6,742 bases of DNA from Candidatus Omnitrophota bacterium (lineage in GTDB: Bacteria > Omnitrophota > Gorgyraeia > Tantalellales > Tantalellaceae), in assembly GCA_013204685.1 (NCBI GenBank), contig JABMSC010000047.1, forward strand, positions 1 through 6,742, given 5' to 3'. Position numbers and translations under genes: made by a program. Below, piece by piece: positions 1 to 5,532 of this stretch. Under the pieces are notes generated by a model, which saw nothing but the letters and a program-made list of their open reading frames with translations, was not told the DNA's origin and searched no databases. How positions within the stretch are numbered: position 1 is the stretch's first letter; each line of letters begins with the position of its first letter.

Positions 1-2
1 AT

Positions 3-1163
3 CCCCAAAGCATGTTCGTCGATCATGCGCAGTATGAGATCGGGTTTATGCTTAAGAAAATGGGTAAAGACGATGCCGCTATTCTTGCATTTCAGTCGCT
101 GGTCGTTATTTTCCCGGAGTCGACCTTGCTTGACAAGGCGCACTACCAGCTGGGGCTTCTTTATTCCGAAAAAGGGGATTATCGCGCTTCAGGGAACCAG
201 TTCGACAGGATCATAGAGAAGTTCCCCAAGAGCAGCTTAAGAGAAGAGGCGGTTCTTCATAAAGCGAATTCACTTTACAACGAAGGGAGCTACGGTAAGG
301 CAGCTCAAATTTACGAGAGTCTCCTCACCTCGACAAAAAATAAAGGTATCATACGGCGCGCGCAGTATCATAGCGGCTGGGCATACTACAGGATGGGAAA
401 AGAAAAGAAAGCGATGGATGTTTTTAAGAATATTCTGAAAGATGCGGACGGGAGCCCCCTGGCACCCGGCATTAAACTCTGGTTCGGTGAATATTATTAC
501 GGGAAAGAGGATTTTCAGAACGCGCAGAAATACTTCCGGGAAATAATCAGGCAGTATCCTGAAAGCTCGTTTGCGGATGACGCGCATTACTGGTTGGGCT
601 GGGCAATGTACGATAACGGCATGGTTGAGGAAAGCCTGGAAGTGTTTCAGGCCCTGGTTCTGGATCGCACTCAAAGCAAATGGGCTCCGCAGGCCATACT
701 GGCAATAGGTGACGTCCACAAGAAAAGAAATGAACGTGACAAAGCAATAGCCCAGTATGAGATCTTGCTTAAGAGGTATCCGGAAAGCAAAATAACGAAT
801 ATTGCGAATAACAGGATAGGAACTATTTTGAAAGATCAGGAAAAGCATGCACTGGCTTTAGAATACTTCAAGGTAGCTGTTACACGTGAAAATTCTGAGA
901 CAAACGCGCAGATCCAGTTTGACATAGCTGAGTGTTCCGAGAAGGCGGGCATGGAAGAGGAAGCGATAGAGGAATATCTGAAAGTAGAATATAGATATCC
1001 CATGGGAAAGTTCTGGGTGATGCGCGCGTATTTGAAATGCGCGGAACTATTGGAAAAACGAGGCGAACATGAAAGGGCTTTCACGCTCTATCAGAAACTG
1101 GCGGATGGAGAGGGCCGGGAGGCCGACCTTGCCAGGAAGAAGATACAGCTTCGGAAGAGATAG
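3..1163 (+). CDS. TPR-repeat protein, 5' end cut by window edge
   Basis: The reading frame is open to the left edge. The first ATG (base 12) is preceded by in-frame codons Pro-Gln-Ser that already look like the end of a TPR helix, and no ribosome binding site fits, so the true start probably lies outside the window. From that Met the visible part is 383 residues, made almost entirely of about ten tetratricopeptide repeats spaced 34-40 residues apart. Typical units are AHYQLGLLYSEKGDY (from residue 43) and AHYWLGWAMYDNGMVEES, and several repeats end in a 'YPES/FPES' turn. TPR arrays are helical protein-binding scaffolds. This spacing and the YPES turns resemble the BamD/CpoB(YbgF)-type periplasmic TPR proteins. 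The stop is 14 bases from exbB, so it is very likely part of the Exb/Ton operon and may be an envelope adaptor or partner of that motor. No enzyme domain is visible. The signal peptide, if any, is outside the window. The family is secure; the role is inferred from context. Confidence 0.85.
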   Translation, partial: PQSMFVDHAQYEIGFMLKKMGKDDAAILAFQSLVVIFPESTLLDKAHYQLGLLYSEKGDYRASGNQFDRIIEKFPKSSLREEAVLHKANSLYNEGSYGKAAQIYESLLTSTKNKGIIRRAQYHSGWAYYRMGKEKKAMDVFKNILKDADGSPLAPGIKLWFGEYYYGKEDFQNAQKYFREIIRQYPESSFADDAHYWLGWAMYDNGMVEESLEVFQALVLDRTQSKWAPQAILAIGDVHKKRNERDKAIAQYEILLKRYPESKITNIANNRIGTILKDQEKHALALEYFKVAVTRENSETNAQIQFDIAECSEKAGMEEEAIEEYLKVEYRYPMGKFWVMRAYLKCAELLEKRGEHERAFTLYQKLADGEGREADLARKKIQLRKR

Positions 1164-1177
1164 TAAAAGGAGGAAAA

Positions 1178-1810
1178 ATGTGGGAACTTTTTGTTAAAGG
1201 CGGGCCGTTGATGTTTCTTATACTTTTTTGTTCCGTCATAGCGTTTGCGGTTGTGCTGGAAAGGTTGTGGTATCTGAGGAGCGCAAAGATCAACACCGAA
1301 GAATTCATGGCAAATATAGCGGAGACTTTAAAAAGAAACAAGATCATCGATGCTATCGATAAATGTAATGCCATGCCCGGTCCCATAGCCAGGATACTTA
1401 AAGCGGGCATAATGAAACATGATCGTTCCAGGATCGAGATAAAAGAATCGATCGAGGATGCCGGGCTTCATGAAGTTCCGCTTCTTGAGAAGAACCTGGG
1501 GGTTCTTGCGACGATCGCGCACATAACGCCGCTTATCGGACTTCTTGGCACCGTAACAGGTATGGTGAGAGCATTTCAGGTCATCCAGCAGAAATCCGTG
1601 GCACTTATGCCGGTAAACCCGGGGGATCTTGCCGGAGGCATATGGGAAGCGCTTATTACGACGGTAGCAGGCCTTTCGGTAGCGATACCCACTTATGTCG
1701 CTTATAATTTTCTGGTGAGTAAGGTAGATGGTTTTGTTCTCGAAATGGAAAAGAGCGCAACTGATGTGGTTAATATACTAGGCGCTAAAAGGGAAGAAAA
1801 TGAAGCTTAA
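1178..1810 (+). CDS. exbB: MotA/TolQ/ExbB proton-channel family protein
   Basis: Inner-membrane channel subunit that, with ExbD, converts proton flow into mechanical work on a TonB- or TolA-type transducer. The 210-residue length is usual for ExbB/TolQ. Three membrane segments are visible: about residues 11-29, 107-129 and 153-176. A cytoplasmic loop lies between the first two. The family signature is clear: PLIGLLGTVTGMVRAF at 118-133 at the start of the channel helix, and GIWEALITTVAGLSVAIP at 154-171, including the Thr-Thr pair (161-162) that lines the proton path in this family. A strong ribosome binding site, AAAAGGAGG, ends four bases before the ATG. The 3' end overlaps exbD by 11 bases, so the two are translationally coupled. 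ExbB and TolQ cannot be separated firmly by sequence alone; the TonB-type partner downstream favours ExbB. Confidence 0.93.
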   Translation: MWELFVKGGPLMFLILFCSVIAFAVVLERLWYLRSAKINTEEFMANIAETLKRNKIIDAIDKCNAMPGPIARILKAGIMKHDRSRIEIKESIEDAGLHEVPLLEKNLGVLATIAHITPLIGLLGTVTGMVRAFQVIQQKSVALMPVNPGDLAGGIWEALITTVAGLSVAIPTYVAYNFLVSKVDGFVLEMEKSATDVVNILGAKREENEA

Positions 1811-2195
1811 AAGGAAGATGTTCATAGAAAAAGGGCAGCTTGATATTGCTCCCCTTATAGATGTTGTTTTTCTGCTTCTGATATTTTTTATGCTGACTTC
1901 AAGTTTTGTTTTTCAGCCCGGGATAAGAGTGAATCTGCCCAAAGCCGTAACCAGCGAAGTGCTTCAAAAGGAGCTTTTAGTGATCACGCTGAGAGCGGAT
2001 AACGGCATATTTATAAATGAAAGGCCGGTCGAAGGTGATGAGCTTGAGTCACGTATCTCCCTGGCAGCGCGCCAAGACCAGCCGCTTTTGATACGGGCGG
2101 ATAAAAAAGCCGACCTGGGTAAGGTTATAGAAATCTGGGATATTTGCCGCCAGGCGGATGTGAAGCAGATAAATATTGCAACAACCCCGCAATGA
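1800..2195 (+). CDS. exbD: ExbD/TolR biopolymer transport protein
   Basis: Second subunit of the proton-driven motor: a single-span inner-membrane protein with a periplasmic domain, 131 residues, close to the usual 130-145. The N-terminus is short and basic (KLKRK). It is followed by the hallmark LDIAPLIDVVFLLLIFFMLT (residues 14-33), whose Asp21 corresponds to the essential membrane aspartate that carries protons. The membrane span is about residues 18-38. The periplasmic part (about 45-131) has the expected pattern, with VNLPKA after the membrane helix, a central FINERPV strand and LLIRADKKADLGKVIEIWD before the final strand. The ATG lies inside the end of exbB (11-base overlap), with a GGGAAG purine stretch just upstream as a modest ribosome binding site, consistent with coupled translation at a fixed subunit ratio. 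All key residues are present. Confidence 0.93.
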   Translation: MKLKRKMFIEKGQLDIAPLIDVVFLLLIFFMLTSSFVFQPGIRVNLPKAVTSEVLQKELLVITLRADNGIFINERPVEGDELESRISLAARQDQPLLIRADKKADLGKVIEIWDICRQADVKQINIATTPQ

Positions 2196-2211
2196 CGGGG
2201 TAAACCGAATT

Positions 2212-2898
2212 ATGATTGGCAGAACATTACGAATAGCTTTACTGGTATCCCTGGGGGTGCATGTTATAGGCATGTCGGCAGTAACGATCATTGCTCCCGG
2301 AGGCCCCGAGAGGGCAAAGACATATACCCGTGTTGATTTTCTTGGGCCTATTTTAAAGAAAACGGCTTTTGATATCATGCTCGAGAATGTCAATCCGGTA
2401 GTTAAAACGACCTACAGGCATATGATGGCCTCTCCCGGGAGCGGGCAGCTGGAGATAGCGGTCCCTAAACAGGAGACGGTGATACGTGAATTCCCGGAAT
2501 ACCTGGAAAACAATATGGACGCTCTTATATCGGATTTTTTGAAGGGAACGAAAACTGTTCCGGAGTTTTATGCGGGGTTCGAAACAGATGAGCTTCTGAT
2601 GAATAACTGGGCGCCGCTTGCAAGAGATAAAGAGAACGAGAGAAAAGTGATATATAAACCCGGGCAGCCTTTTATAATGCGGGGGTTTTACGGGGACAGG
2701 GAGAGTTTCCGGGTCAAGATGAAGGTTTTGATAAATAGTGACGGAAATGTTAAAGCTGTCGAGATGCTGGTTACCACGGGTTATCCGAATTTGGATATTA
2801 CAGCTTCGAAACATGTAAAGGGATGGATATTTGAACCGAGCGAGTCTCGAGATCCCGAATGGCGCAAGGTGGATGTTATTTTGAATACCGGAGAATGA
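2212..2898 (+). CDS. TonB-family energy transducer with unusual linker
   Basis: Likely couples the ExbB/ExbD motor to an outer-membrane partner. The N-terminal membrane anchor (about residues 6-27) holds an S-x-x-x-H motif (Ser13, His17 in VSLGVHVIG), as in the TonB anchor that contacts ExbB/ExbD. Residues about 163-226 match the TonB C-terminal domain: FRVKMKVLINSDGNVKAVEM, then a TTGYPNLD turn, then a helix ending in KGWIFEP. The region between (about 30-160) lacks the Pro-Glu/Pro-Lys-rich spacer of classical TonB. It looks instead like a partly structured domain with a charged stretch (ARDKENERK). I chose the ATG at 2212, 16 bases after the exbD stop, because the anchor follows at once and a GGGG ribosome-binding stretch precedes it. 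An in-frame TTG at 2176 would add 12 polar residues and overlap exbD. TonB versus TolA role is unresolved, but the C-terminal pattern favours TonB. Confidence 0.82.
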   Translation: MIGRTLRIALLVSLGVHVIGMSAVTIIAPGGPERAKTYTRVDFLGPILKKTAFDIMLENVNPVVKTTYRHMMASPGSGQLEIAVPKQETVIREFPEYLENNMDALISDFLKGTKTVPEFYAGFETDELLMNNWAPLARDKENERKVIYKPGQPFIMRGFYGDRESFRVKMKVLINSDGNVKAVEMLVTTGYPNLDITASKHVKGWIFEPSESRDPEWRKVDVILNTGE

Positions 2899-2901
2899 TA
2901 G

Positions 2902-3156
2902 ATGATCAAACTCGATATTTCTATGGCACTTTTTTTCTATCTATTTTTTTCAGTGGTGTTTATTCTGATAGCCTGGTCTTTCTTTGATCTCGGGACGAAG
3001 TTAAAAACTTTTTCATCGGATGAAAGGTATATATGGCATTGTTCGATCTGTGCCCATACATATGTTGACAGTAAAGGTGAAGAGATCTCAACCTGCCCGA
3101 GATGCGGCAGTTACAATCAGAAAAAGAAAGCGGAGTCGGCAAGCGTTAAAGTTTGA
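2902..3156 (+). CDS. Small membrane-anchored zinc-ribbon protein
   Basis: 84-residue protein of unrecognised family. Residues about 8-28 form a very hydrophobic, Phe-rich membrane helix (MALFFYLFFSVVFILIAW). A short linker leads to a zinc-ribbon: Cys47-x-x-Cys50 (HCSIC) and Cys65-x-x-Cys68 (TCPRC, followed by GS), with 14 residues between the two knuckles. The tail is Lys-rich (KKKAESASVKV). The topology is not certain, but a zinc-ribbon is usually on the cytoplasmic side, which the basic tail also suggests. The ATG is only three bases after the TonB-family stop, and a GGAG eight bases upstream lies within that gene, so it is the last member of the Exb/Ton operon. It may help assemble or sense the state of the motor; that is speculation from position only. 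Rubredoxin- or HypA-like zinc knuckles look similar, but no further homology is visible. Confidence 0.75.
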   Translation: MIKLDISMALFFYLFFSVVFILIAWSFFDLGTKLKTFSSDERYIWHCSICAHTYVDSKGEEISTCPRCGSYNQKKKAESASVKV

Positions 3157-3164
3157 TATATTAT
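3136..3164 (+). promoter_or_regulatory. Candidate sigma70-type promoter for the winged-helix pair
   Basis: A TCGGCA box (3136-3141, four of six matches to TTGACA) lies 17 bases before TATTAT (3159-3164, five of six matches to TATAAT). The -35 box overlaps the end of the zinc-ribbon gene. It would start transcription just ahead of the heptamer inverted repeat and serve the genes at 3276-3822. Boxes of this quality occur by chance, so this is only a candidate. Confidence 0.3.
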
Positions 3165-3171
3165 TGGAGAA

Positions 3172-3257
3172 GTTCACAGTTCATGGTTCATAGATGTGAA
3201 GCGGGGCGAGCAGCAAGGATGGTGAGCTAACTGTTCCGAACCACGAACCACGAACAA
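3172..3257 (+). repeat. Inverted pair of heptamer tandem-repeat arms
   Basis: The left arm is three tandem heptamers: GTTCACA, GTTCATG and GTTCATA (3172-3192). The right arm is three tandem heptamers of the opposite sense: CGAACCA, CGAACCA and CGAACAA (3237-3257). Aligning 3172-3189 with the reverse complement of 3238-3255 gives 14 of 18 identical positions, so the whole is an imperfect inverted repeat around a loop of about 48 bases. A second possible pairing is ACAGTT (3176-3181) with AACTGT (3229-3234). There is no U-tract after the right arm, so it does not look like a Rho-independent terminator. It fills nearly all of the gap between two gene groups and may be a dispersed intergenic element rather than a gene-specific regulator. 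Confidence 0.6.
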
Positions 3258-3275
3258 CGGATAAAGGGGGTAAAC

Positions 3276-3500
3276 ATGATTACCAGGATAGGACTCGCGG
3301 CCGGGAAGATATGGGAGCATCTTGATGCTCAGGACAAGCCGTCCCAGCTGGGAGATATCATTAGTTCGTTGGAAGAAGACAGGGATCTTGTTCTGATGAG
3401 CATGGGATGGCTGGCAAGAGAAGGGCATATAGTTATGTCCGGCAAGGGCCCGAATTATACAATAAAACTTAGTCAACATAAGGGAGGATACAATGGATGA
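3276..3500 (+). CDS. Winged helix-turn-helix protein (DUF2582-like)
   Basis: 74-residue protein resembling the small stand-alone winged-helix family DUF2582, often found in bacteria and archaea without an assigned target. The family pattern is visible: IGLAAGKIWEHLD at residues 5-17 (first helix), QLGDIISSL (second helix), RDLVLMSMGWLAREGHI at about 36-52 (recognition helix with the characteristic GWLAREG), and a wing ending in NYTIKL. There is no ligand domain, so it would act as a minimal DNA- or protein-binding module. A good ribosome binding site, AAAGGGGG, ends five bases before the ATG. The 3' end overlaps the next gene by eight bases, so the two are translated together and probably act together. 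The fold is fairly sure; the target is unknown. Confidence 0.82.
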   Translation: MITRIGLAAGKIWEHLDAQDKPSQLGDIISSLEEDRDLVLMSMGWLAREGHIVMSGKGPNYTIKLSQHKGGYNG

Positions 3501-3822
3501 TGTAAAAAAAGACGCAGACTTCCAGGCTGCAGAAACCGGAGAGGTAGTAGTGAACGCTGAGGGAAGTGGAGCTGAAGATGAAGAACAGGTGCCCATAAAA
3601 GCGCCATTAAAGGTTTTAAAACACTGTACGATAAACAAGAAGTTCGGCTGGTGGGCAGCTGTGGTTCTCCTGGAAAGCTACGCAAAGAAACAGGTATGCT
3701 TCTATTTGTGGCAGAAGGATTCCGTCGGCTGGAAGAGAAAACAAAAATTCGGCATACATTCACTTGAAGACTGGGGAAAGATGAAGGATGCTGTTGAACT
3801 TTTTTCCGGAGAATTAAAATAA
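3493..3822 (+). CDS. Unrecognised small protein with acidic N-terminal tail
   Basis: 109 residues; I do not recognise the family. Residues 1-35 are acidic and low in complexity (GSGAEDEEQV) and are probably disordered. Residues about 38-109 look globular: a strand pattern around LKVLKHCTINKKFGWWAAVV, a further strand KKQVCFYLWQKD, a basic turn (GWKRKQKFGI) and a C-terminal helix (LEDWGKMKDAVELF). The strand-strand-helix end, with KFGI before the helix, faintly recalls PC4-like single-strand-binding proteins, where a K-K-G-I turn precedes the helix; this is weak. The ATG sits inside the winged-helix gene (eight-base overlap), with AGGGAGG five bases upstream, a strong ribosome binding site that supports it as a real gene. 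Translational coupling suggests a functional pair with the winged-helix protein. It ends 27 bases before the convergent tRNA gene. Confidence 0.72.
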   Translation: MDDVKKDADFQAAETGEVVVNAEGSGAEDEEQVPIKAPLKVLKHCTINKKFGWWAAVVLLESYAKKQVCFYLWQKDSVGWKRKQKFGIHSLEDWGKMKDAVELFSGELK

Positions 3823-3849
3823 GCGGAAGAGGAAGAGGTTGGCGAAGGT

Positions 3850-3925
3850 TGGTGGAGCTGAGGGGGCTCGAACCCCTGATCTCCTGATTGCGAACCAGGC
3901 GCACTACCAGCTGTGCTACAGCCCC
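3850..3925 (-). tRNA. tRNA-Ala (anticodon CGC)
   Basis: 76 bases on the minus strand fold as a complete cloverleaf. The acceptor stem is GGGGCTG with CAGCTCC and contains G3-U70, the identity pair read by alanyl-tRNA synthetase. The D stem is GCAC/GTGC around AGCTGGTA. The anticodon stem is CCTGG/TCAGG, closed by a G31-U39 pair. The anticodon loop TTCGCAA gives anticodon CGC, reading GCG. The variable loop is five bases. The T stem is AGGGG/CCCCT around TTCGAGC. A73 and the CCA end are encoded (CCA at 3852-3850). It is the only minus-strand gene here and converges on the 109-residue gene. Confidence 0.96.
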
Positions 3926-3942
3926 ACCGTAAGATCGGGTTT

Positions 3943-3951
3943 ATTATAGCA
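3943..3951 (-). promoter_or_regulatory. Extended -10 promoter of tRNA-Ala
   Basis: Read on the minus strand, the sequence is TGCTATAAT: a perfect TATAAT (3948-3943) preceded by the TG-n of an extended -10 element. It lies 17 bases upstream of the mature tRNA 5' end, which predicts a leader of only about ten bases. The best upstream -35 options are poor (for example TTTACG at 3969-3964, with a 15-base spacer), and an extended -10 can compensate for that. Confidence 0.65.
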
Positions 3952-4031
3952 CAGAATGTAACGCGTAAATATCTACTTTTTGAAAAAACACTGTTAAAAC
4001 GATGACGGGGACCTGAAAAGGGGAATCTATT

Positions 4032-5522
4032 ATGATGAAACGTATTCTTGTCTCAGCTCTCGCTCTTATTTTGATCACAGCCTGCGGAGGGGTATATGCT
4101 AAACAGGCTGACCTGGCGGGCAGCTGGTACAATTCATCACCCTCGGTGCTTAAAAACGAGATCGACGGGTACCTGGATGATGCTCATGTGGGTGATCTGG
4201 GAGGGCGCGTAGTAGGCGTTATCGTTCCGCATGCCGGATTAAGGTTCTCAGGGCCCATAGCGGCTTATTCCTATAAAGCGGCAGCTAAGGAGAAACCGGA
4301 AAAAGTGATCCTGGTTGGATTCACGCACAGGGAACATTTTCCGAACACTATTTCGATCCTTACGGATGAATCTTTTGTCACACCTTTGGGCGCTGTCCGG
4401 ATAGACGAGGAGCTCACGGAAAAATTTCTCTCTTATAATAAGAACATAAAATACGTACCGCAGGCCTTTTCTTCTGAGAATTCCATTGAACTGCAGATAC
4501 CTTTTATCCAGGAGACACTTAAAGGGGCGGAGCTTGTTGTCTTAGTTCTTTGCGATCAGGGGCATGAGAACTCCCGGCTCGCAGCAGACGCGCTTTATGA
4601 CGTTCTTAAGGATGAAGAAAATTTTGTAATGGTCGCTTCTGCGGATATGAGTCACCACATGCCGTATGAAATCGCCAAAACTACGGATGCGCGGACGATA
4701 AAGGCTATAGAGACGTTTGACCCCGAGATTTATTACCGGAAAAGCATGAAGGACCGCAATGACGAACGCATGTGCGGGTGTGGTGCTGTATACGCGGTTA
4801 TGGATGCGAGCAGGAGACTGGGTGCGGATAAGGTAAAAGTGCTGAAATACGCGAACTCCGGAGACACTTACGGTGCTAAGGACGCGGTTGTTGGATACAT
4901 GAGTGCGGCGTTTATCAGGAGTCAGGATGCAAGTGAAAGCGATACTCCAAAAAAGGAGGAAGGCGACATGTTAAACCAGGCGCAAAGAGAGGAGCTTTTA
5001 AAAATAGCAAGAGACACTATCAGCCATTATCTTGAAACCGGAAAACGTCTGGATGTCAGCACTGATGACGAGGAACTCAAGCAGGATATGGGTGCGTTCG
5101 TTACGCTGCATGAGCGCGGCCAATTAAGGGGATGCATAGGACATATGGTCGCGACCGGGCCGCTTTATCTTACAGTGAGAGATATGGCCATAGCCGCAGC
5201 GACGGAAGACCCGAGATTCCCCCCGGTCAAACTCAGCGAACTAAAAGACATTGATATAGAGATCTCGGCACTGTCTCCGATGGAGAGAATAGAGGATTAT
5301 AACGATATAGAGATGGGGAGGCACGGAGTCATGGTCCGCCAGGGATGGAAGAGCGGAGTTTACCTCCCTCAGGTTGCAGATGAAACCGGATGGGATAGAG
5401 ACCAGTTTATGAGCAGTCTCTGCGCTCAGAAGGCAGGCCTTTCTCCGAACGCCTGGAGGACCGGGGACGCGGAGTTATACGTTTTTACCGCGGAAGTGTT
5501 CGGGGAAAAAGAATCAGAATAA
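4032..5522 (+). CDS. Exported MEMO-AMMECR1 fusion (AmmeMemoRadiSam B+A)
   Basis: 496-residue fusion of two proteins that usually occur separately in the AmmeMemoRadiSam system, whose biochemical role is not settled. Residues 1-23 are a signal sequence; the lipobox ITAC puts Cys18 as a possible lipidation site, with VYA before Lys24 as an alternative signal-peptidase I site. Residues about 26-297 are MEMO-like: AGSWYN, VIVPHAGLRFSG (His67), GFTHREHF (His99), SIELQIPFI, SADMSHHMP and CGCG (Cys248). His67, His99 and Cys248 appear to match the His/His/Cys metal site known in human MEMO1. The His of the usual E-H-S motif is Asn150 here. Residues about 313-490 are AMMECR1-like, with LRGCIG (365-370), ATEDPRFPPV and DIEISALSP. 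AAGGGG ends eight bases before the ATG. rsmE follows ten bases after the stop. No radical-SAM partner of this system is in the window. Confidence 0.9.
   Translation: MMKRILVSALALILITACGGVYAKQADLAGSWYNSSPSVLKNEIDGYLDDAHVGDLGGRVVGVIVPHAGLRFSGPIAAYSYKAAAKEKPEKVILVGFTHREHFPNTISILTDESFVTPLGAVRIDEELTEKFLSYNKNIKYVPQAFSSENSIELQIPFIQETLKGAELVVLVLCDQGHENSRLAADALYDVLKDEENFVMVASADMSHHMPYEIAKTTDARTIKAIETFDPEIYYRKSMKDRNDERMCGCGAVYAVMDASRRLGADKVKVLKYANSGDTYGAKDAVVGYMSAAFIRSQDASESDTPKKEEGDMLNQAQREELLKIARDTISHYLETGKRLDVSTDDEELKQDMGAFVTLHERGQLRGCIGHMVATGPLYLTVRDMAIAAATEDPRFPPVKLSELKDIDIEISALSPMERIEDYNDIEMGRHGVMVRQGWKSGVYLPQVADETGWDRDQFMSSLCAQKAGLSPNAWRTGDAELYVFTAEVFGEKESE
4953..4970 (+). promoter_or_regulatory. 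Internal Shine-Dalgarno and ATG at the MEMO/AMMECR1 junction
   Basis: AAGGAGGA (4953-4960) is followed, eight bases after the core AGGAGG, by an in-frame ATG (4968-4970), which is Met313 of the fusion. Translation from here would give a 184-residue protein that starts exactly at the AMMECR1 domain, the usual size of a stand-alone AMMECR1 protein, and lacks the signal peptide. It is a better ribosome binding site than that of the full-length start. The sequence is clear; its use in the cell is inferred. Confidence 0.6.
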
Positions 5523-5532
5523 GGGTTATAAT

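Noticed and set aside
270..848. 192-residue open frame on the minus strand
   Set aside because: It lies wholly inside the TPR gene, has no ribosome binding site or recognisable motif, and its Phe/Cys/Pro-rich composition is that of an antisense shadow.
2176..2211. TTG start for the TonB-family gene
   Set aside because: It would overlap exbD by 20 bases and put 12 polar residues before the membrane anchor; the ATG at 2212 has a usable ribosome binding site and sets the anchor at the terminus.
3172..3257. Rho-independent terminator or CRISPR-like array
   Set aside because: No U-tract follows the arms and the pairing is imperfect; the units are seven bases long without spacers, so it is not a CRISPR.
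3174..3638. 154-residue open frame on the minus strand across the heptamer repeat
   Set aside because: Antisense to the winged-helix gene and the repeat, with no coding signs; the frame is open partly because the repeat lacks stops in that frame.
3473..3904. 143-residue open frame on the minus strand overlapping the tRNA
   Set aside because: It reads through tRNA-Ala; its early GSSPLSST peptide is the well-known false translation of a tRNA T-arm and 3' end. The rest is antisense to the 109-residue gene.
3980..4008. Promoter for the MEMO-AMMECR1 gene starting from TTGAAA at 3980-3985
   Set aside because: No acceptable -10 box lies 16-18 bases downstream, so I could not support a promoter here; the other 3926-4031 sequence shows only the tRNA promoter and the ribosome binding site.
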